Below, piece by piece: positions 62,395 to 64,000 of a stretch of 64,000 nucleotides of DNA. The stretch's first letter is position 1, and each line of letters starts with the position of its first letter. The position numbers and the translations under genes are program-made. Source of the DNA: Nocardioides acrostichi (GTDB lineage: Bacteria; Actinomycetota; Actinomycetes; Propionibacteriales; Nocardioidaceae); NCBI RefSeq assembly GCF_015319165.1, contig NZ_JADIVZ010000012.1:62001-126000 (forward strand), written 5' to 3'. The notes below the pieces were generated by a model that did not search any database, was not told the DNA's origin, and saw only the letters and a program-made list of their open reading frames with translations.

Positions 62395-64000
62395 TCGGTC
62401 CACGCGAGCTGGACGACGCCCGAGCCGTCCCGCGTCACGAGCCGGGCTCGGCCGGGCGGCATCCGCTCGGCGCGCACGGCGCCCGCGAGCGGGCCCTCCT
62501 GCGGGTCGCCGGAGAGCAGGAGGGTGGGCGAGCCCAGATCACGCACGGTCTGGAGCAGCGGGTCGTGCAGCGCCCGCGCCGCACCGGCACTACGCCGGGC
62601 GACCACCACATGCAGGCCCACGTCGCGTCCATGGGCGAGCAGCGGCACGAGCGGCGCCAGCGGTGACGGTGCGTGTGCCCCGGCCGCGACCAGGTCGTGG
62701 TCGTCGACCAGCACGTACACCTCGGCGCCGCGCCACCACGAGCGCCGCTTCAGCTCAACGGGCGTGACCTCGGGGCCGGGGAGCCTGGCCTCGAGGTAGC
62801 CGGCCAGGTCGGTGAGCGCTGCGCTCGCCCGCTGCGCGGTCGAGAGGTGGTGCAGCACCTGGGTCTGCGGCAGATCGCCCAGCAGGGTGCGACGCGGGTC
62901 GATCACGACGAGCCGCGCGGAGTCGGGTCGAGTGCGGGCCACCTCGTGCGCGAGCGTGCGCAGCAGGTTCGTCTTGCCCGCGCCGGAGTCGCCGAGCACC
63001 AGCAGGTGGCCGTCGCGGTCGGGATCGAGCTCGACCGGTGCGAGGTGCTGCTCGTCGACGCCGAGCAGCAGCCCCCGGCTCCGCGGGGTCTGGGCCCGGA
63101 CCTCTGCGAGGGAGACGCGGGCGGGCAGTAGGCGCAGCGGCGGTGCGGGCTCGCCCGGCCAGGACGCCGCCACGGCCTCGGCCAGATCCGAGCCGTCAGG
63201 TGCCGAGGGCCGGGCGATGAGCAGGTGGTGGCCCTCGTGGGTGATGCCGCGGCCGGGCGCGTCGGCGGGCACCTTCTCGGCCGAGCGCCGGTCGCACTCG
63301 GAGGTGAGGGGGTCGCCCAGTCGCAGCTCGACGGTGCTGCCGACCAGGTCGCGGGTCTGGGGTCGCAGGTCCGCCCAGCGGCGGGCTCCGATGAGCACGT
63401 GCACGCCGCAGCGCAGGCCGCGGGCGGCGAGGTCGGTGAGGGGCTCCTCGAGGTCGGTCAGCTCGGTGCGCAGCACTCCCCAGCCGTCGACCACGACGAC
63501 GACACGGTCGGACCGTGGGTCGGCGCCGCGCTCGCGACGTTCGAGCAGGGCGGTGACCTCGGCGACGACGCGGCGTGCGACGTCCGGCTCGGAGCGGGTG
63601 GCGACCCCCGAGACGTGCGGCAGGTGCGCGAGGCCGCCGAGGTCGCCGCCGAGATCGAGCACGTAGCAGCGCAGCCGTTGCGGGGTGTGGGTGAGCGCGA
63701 GTCCGGTGAGCACGGTGCGCAGAGCGGTGCTGACGCCGCTGCGTGGGCCGCCGACGACCGCGAGGTGCCCGTTCGCGCCGCGCAGGTCGACCGTGAGGGT
63801 GTCGCGACGCTGCTCCCGCGGCCGGTCGACGACGCCGATCGGCACCACGAGGGCGTCGTCCGGACTCGTGGGGGTGTGCAGACCGCGGTCGGGCGTGCTG
63901 ACGGGCGCGAGCAGGTCGGCGAGGGCGGGGGAGCGTTGCAGGGGCGGCAGCCAGATGCGGTGGGCGGGTCTGCCGTGGCCACGCATCCGCGCGACGGCGG
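62313..64000 (-). CDS. eccC: Type VII secretion ATPase EccC, C-terminal part (5' partial)
   Basis: The frame ends at 62313 and is still open at the right edge (preceding residues AVAR before MRGHGRPAHRIWLPPL), so the N-terminal part lies outside. The visible 560 residues hold two FtsK/SpoIIIE-type ATPase domains: one with GGPRSGVSTALRTVL (a degenerate Walker A, with S-G-V-S-T for G-K-S/T) and VVVVVDGWGV, and the next with LGDSGAGKTNLLRTL (intact Walker A) and YVLVDDHDLVAAG. EccC is the motor of the ESX secretion complex and uses its C-terminal domain to recognise WXG100 substrates. This agrees with a WXG100-like gene 6 kb away. Confidence 0.9.
   Translation of the reverse strand, partial: AVARMRGHGRPAHRIWLPPLQRSPALADLLAPVSTPDRGLHTPTSPDDALVVPIGVVDRPREQRRDTLTVDLRGANGHLAVVGGPRSGVSTALRTVLTGLALTHTPQRLRCYVLDLGGDLGGLAHLPHVSGVATRSEPDVARRVVAEVTALLERRERGADPRSDRVVVVVDGWGVLRTELTDLEEPLTDLAARGLRCGVHVLIGARRWADLRPQTRDLVGSTVELRLGDPLTSECDRRSAEKVPADAPGRGITHEGHHLLIARPSAPDGSDLAEAVAASWPGEPAPPLRLLPARVSLAEVRAQTPRSRGLLLGVDEQHLAPVELDPDRDGHLLVLGDSGAGKTNLLRTLAHEVARTRPDSARLVVIDPRRTLLGDLPQTQVLHHLSTAQRASAALTDLAGYLEARLPGPEVTPVELKRRSWWRGAEVYVLVDDHDLVAAGAHAPSPLAPLVPLLAHGRDVGLHVVVARRSAGAARALHDPLLQTVRDLGSPTLLLSGDPQEGPLAGAVRAERMPPGRARLVTRDGSGVVQLAWTDQPSEDEAPQVSATFADGQSARSSVSS

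Overview
The window is high-GC DNA with dense, often 4-bp-overlapping operons, GTG starts, a LexA box of the TCGAAC-N4-GTTCGA type, a KstR-type operator, a split proton-translocating transhydrogenase and type VII secretion genes. Together these point to an actinobacterium, most likely Propionibacteriales/Nocardioidaceae. The family-level call is inference from gene content.

Layout. 0-9.6 kb: the tail of an unidentified gene, a deazaflavin-type reductase, menB, a tail-to-tail type II restriction-modification pair (EcoO109I/PmeII-like nuclease and C5 methyltransferase), a GNAT remnant, a CobB sirtuin, a TetR/MMPL divergent pair with a conspicuous operator, a membrane protein and a NYN-LOTUS RNase-like protein. 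9.6-16.2 kb: treZ-treY-treX, making trehalose from glycogen; treY carries an in-frame block of seven 42-bp tandem repeats. 16.3-26.4 kb: acyl-CoA dehydrogenase, two MFS exporters, a VIT protein, a thpR remnant, the pntAA-pntAB-pntB transhydrogenase operon with a phosphotransferase coupled to it, an ArsR regulator with a leaderless promoter, and upp. 26.5-38 kb: tadA with its actinobacterial partner, the lutABC lactate oxidation operon, and a DeoR-controlled polyol uptake and catabolism operon (ABC transporter without its own ATPase, polyol dehydrogenase, xylulokinase).

38-49.4 kb: a SOS-boxed DUF222-HNH gene and tRNA-Ser(CGA), followed by an accessory island of about 10 kb. Its left half is a decayed conjugative or mobilisable element (serine recombinase, RHH protein, replication-relaxation gene broken by an in-frame TAG, truncated TraD/TraG-like ATPase). 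Its right half is AT-richer and eroded: a C-terminal SelB fragment, a MauE-like fragment, a lipoprotein, a membrane protein split by an in-frame TGA, a transposase scrap, and a two-gene right border. A single deletion appears to have removed the 5' halves of both the conjugation ATPase and selB.

49.5-64 kb: core-like genes again: a solute-binding protein, NERD nuclease-like protein, class F sortase-like protein, a MoxR/VWA chaperone pair, a WXG100-like/hydrolase pair, an aminotransferase, a KstR-boxed FAD dehydrogenase probably acting on steroids, a CPA1 antiporter, a LytR_C protein, an NTF2-like protein, and the C-terminal part of an EccC secretion ATPase running off the right edge.

I did not find a convincing wholly new system. 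The strongest unusual signals are the repeat-expanded TreY, the treeless head-to-head TraG/SelB deletion junction, the integrase that loses its stop codon at the tRNA junction, and the in-frame stop codons inside the island.
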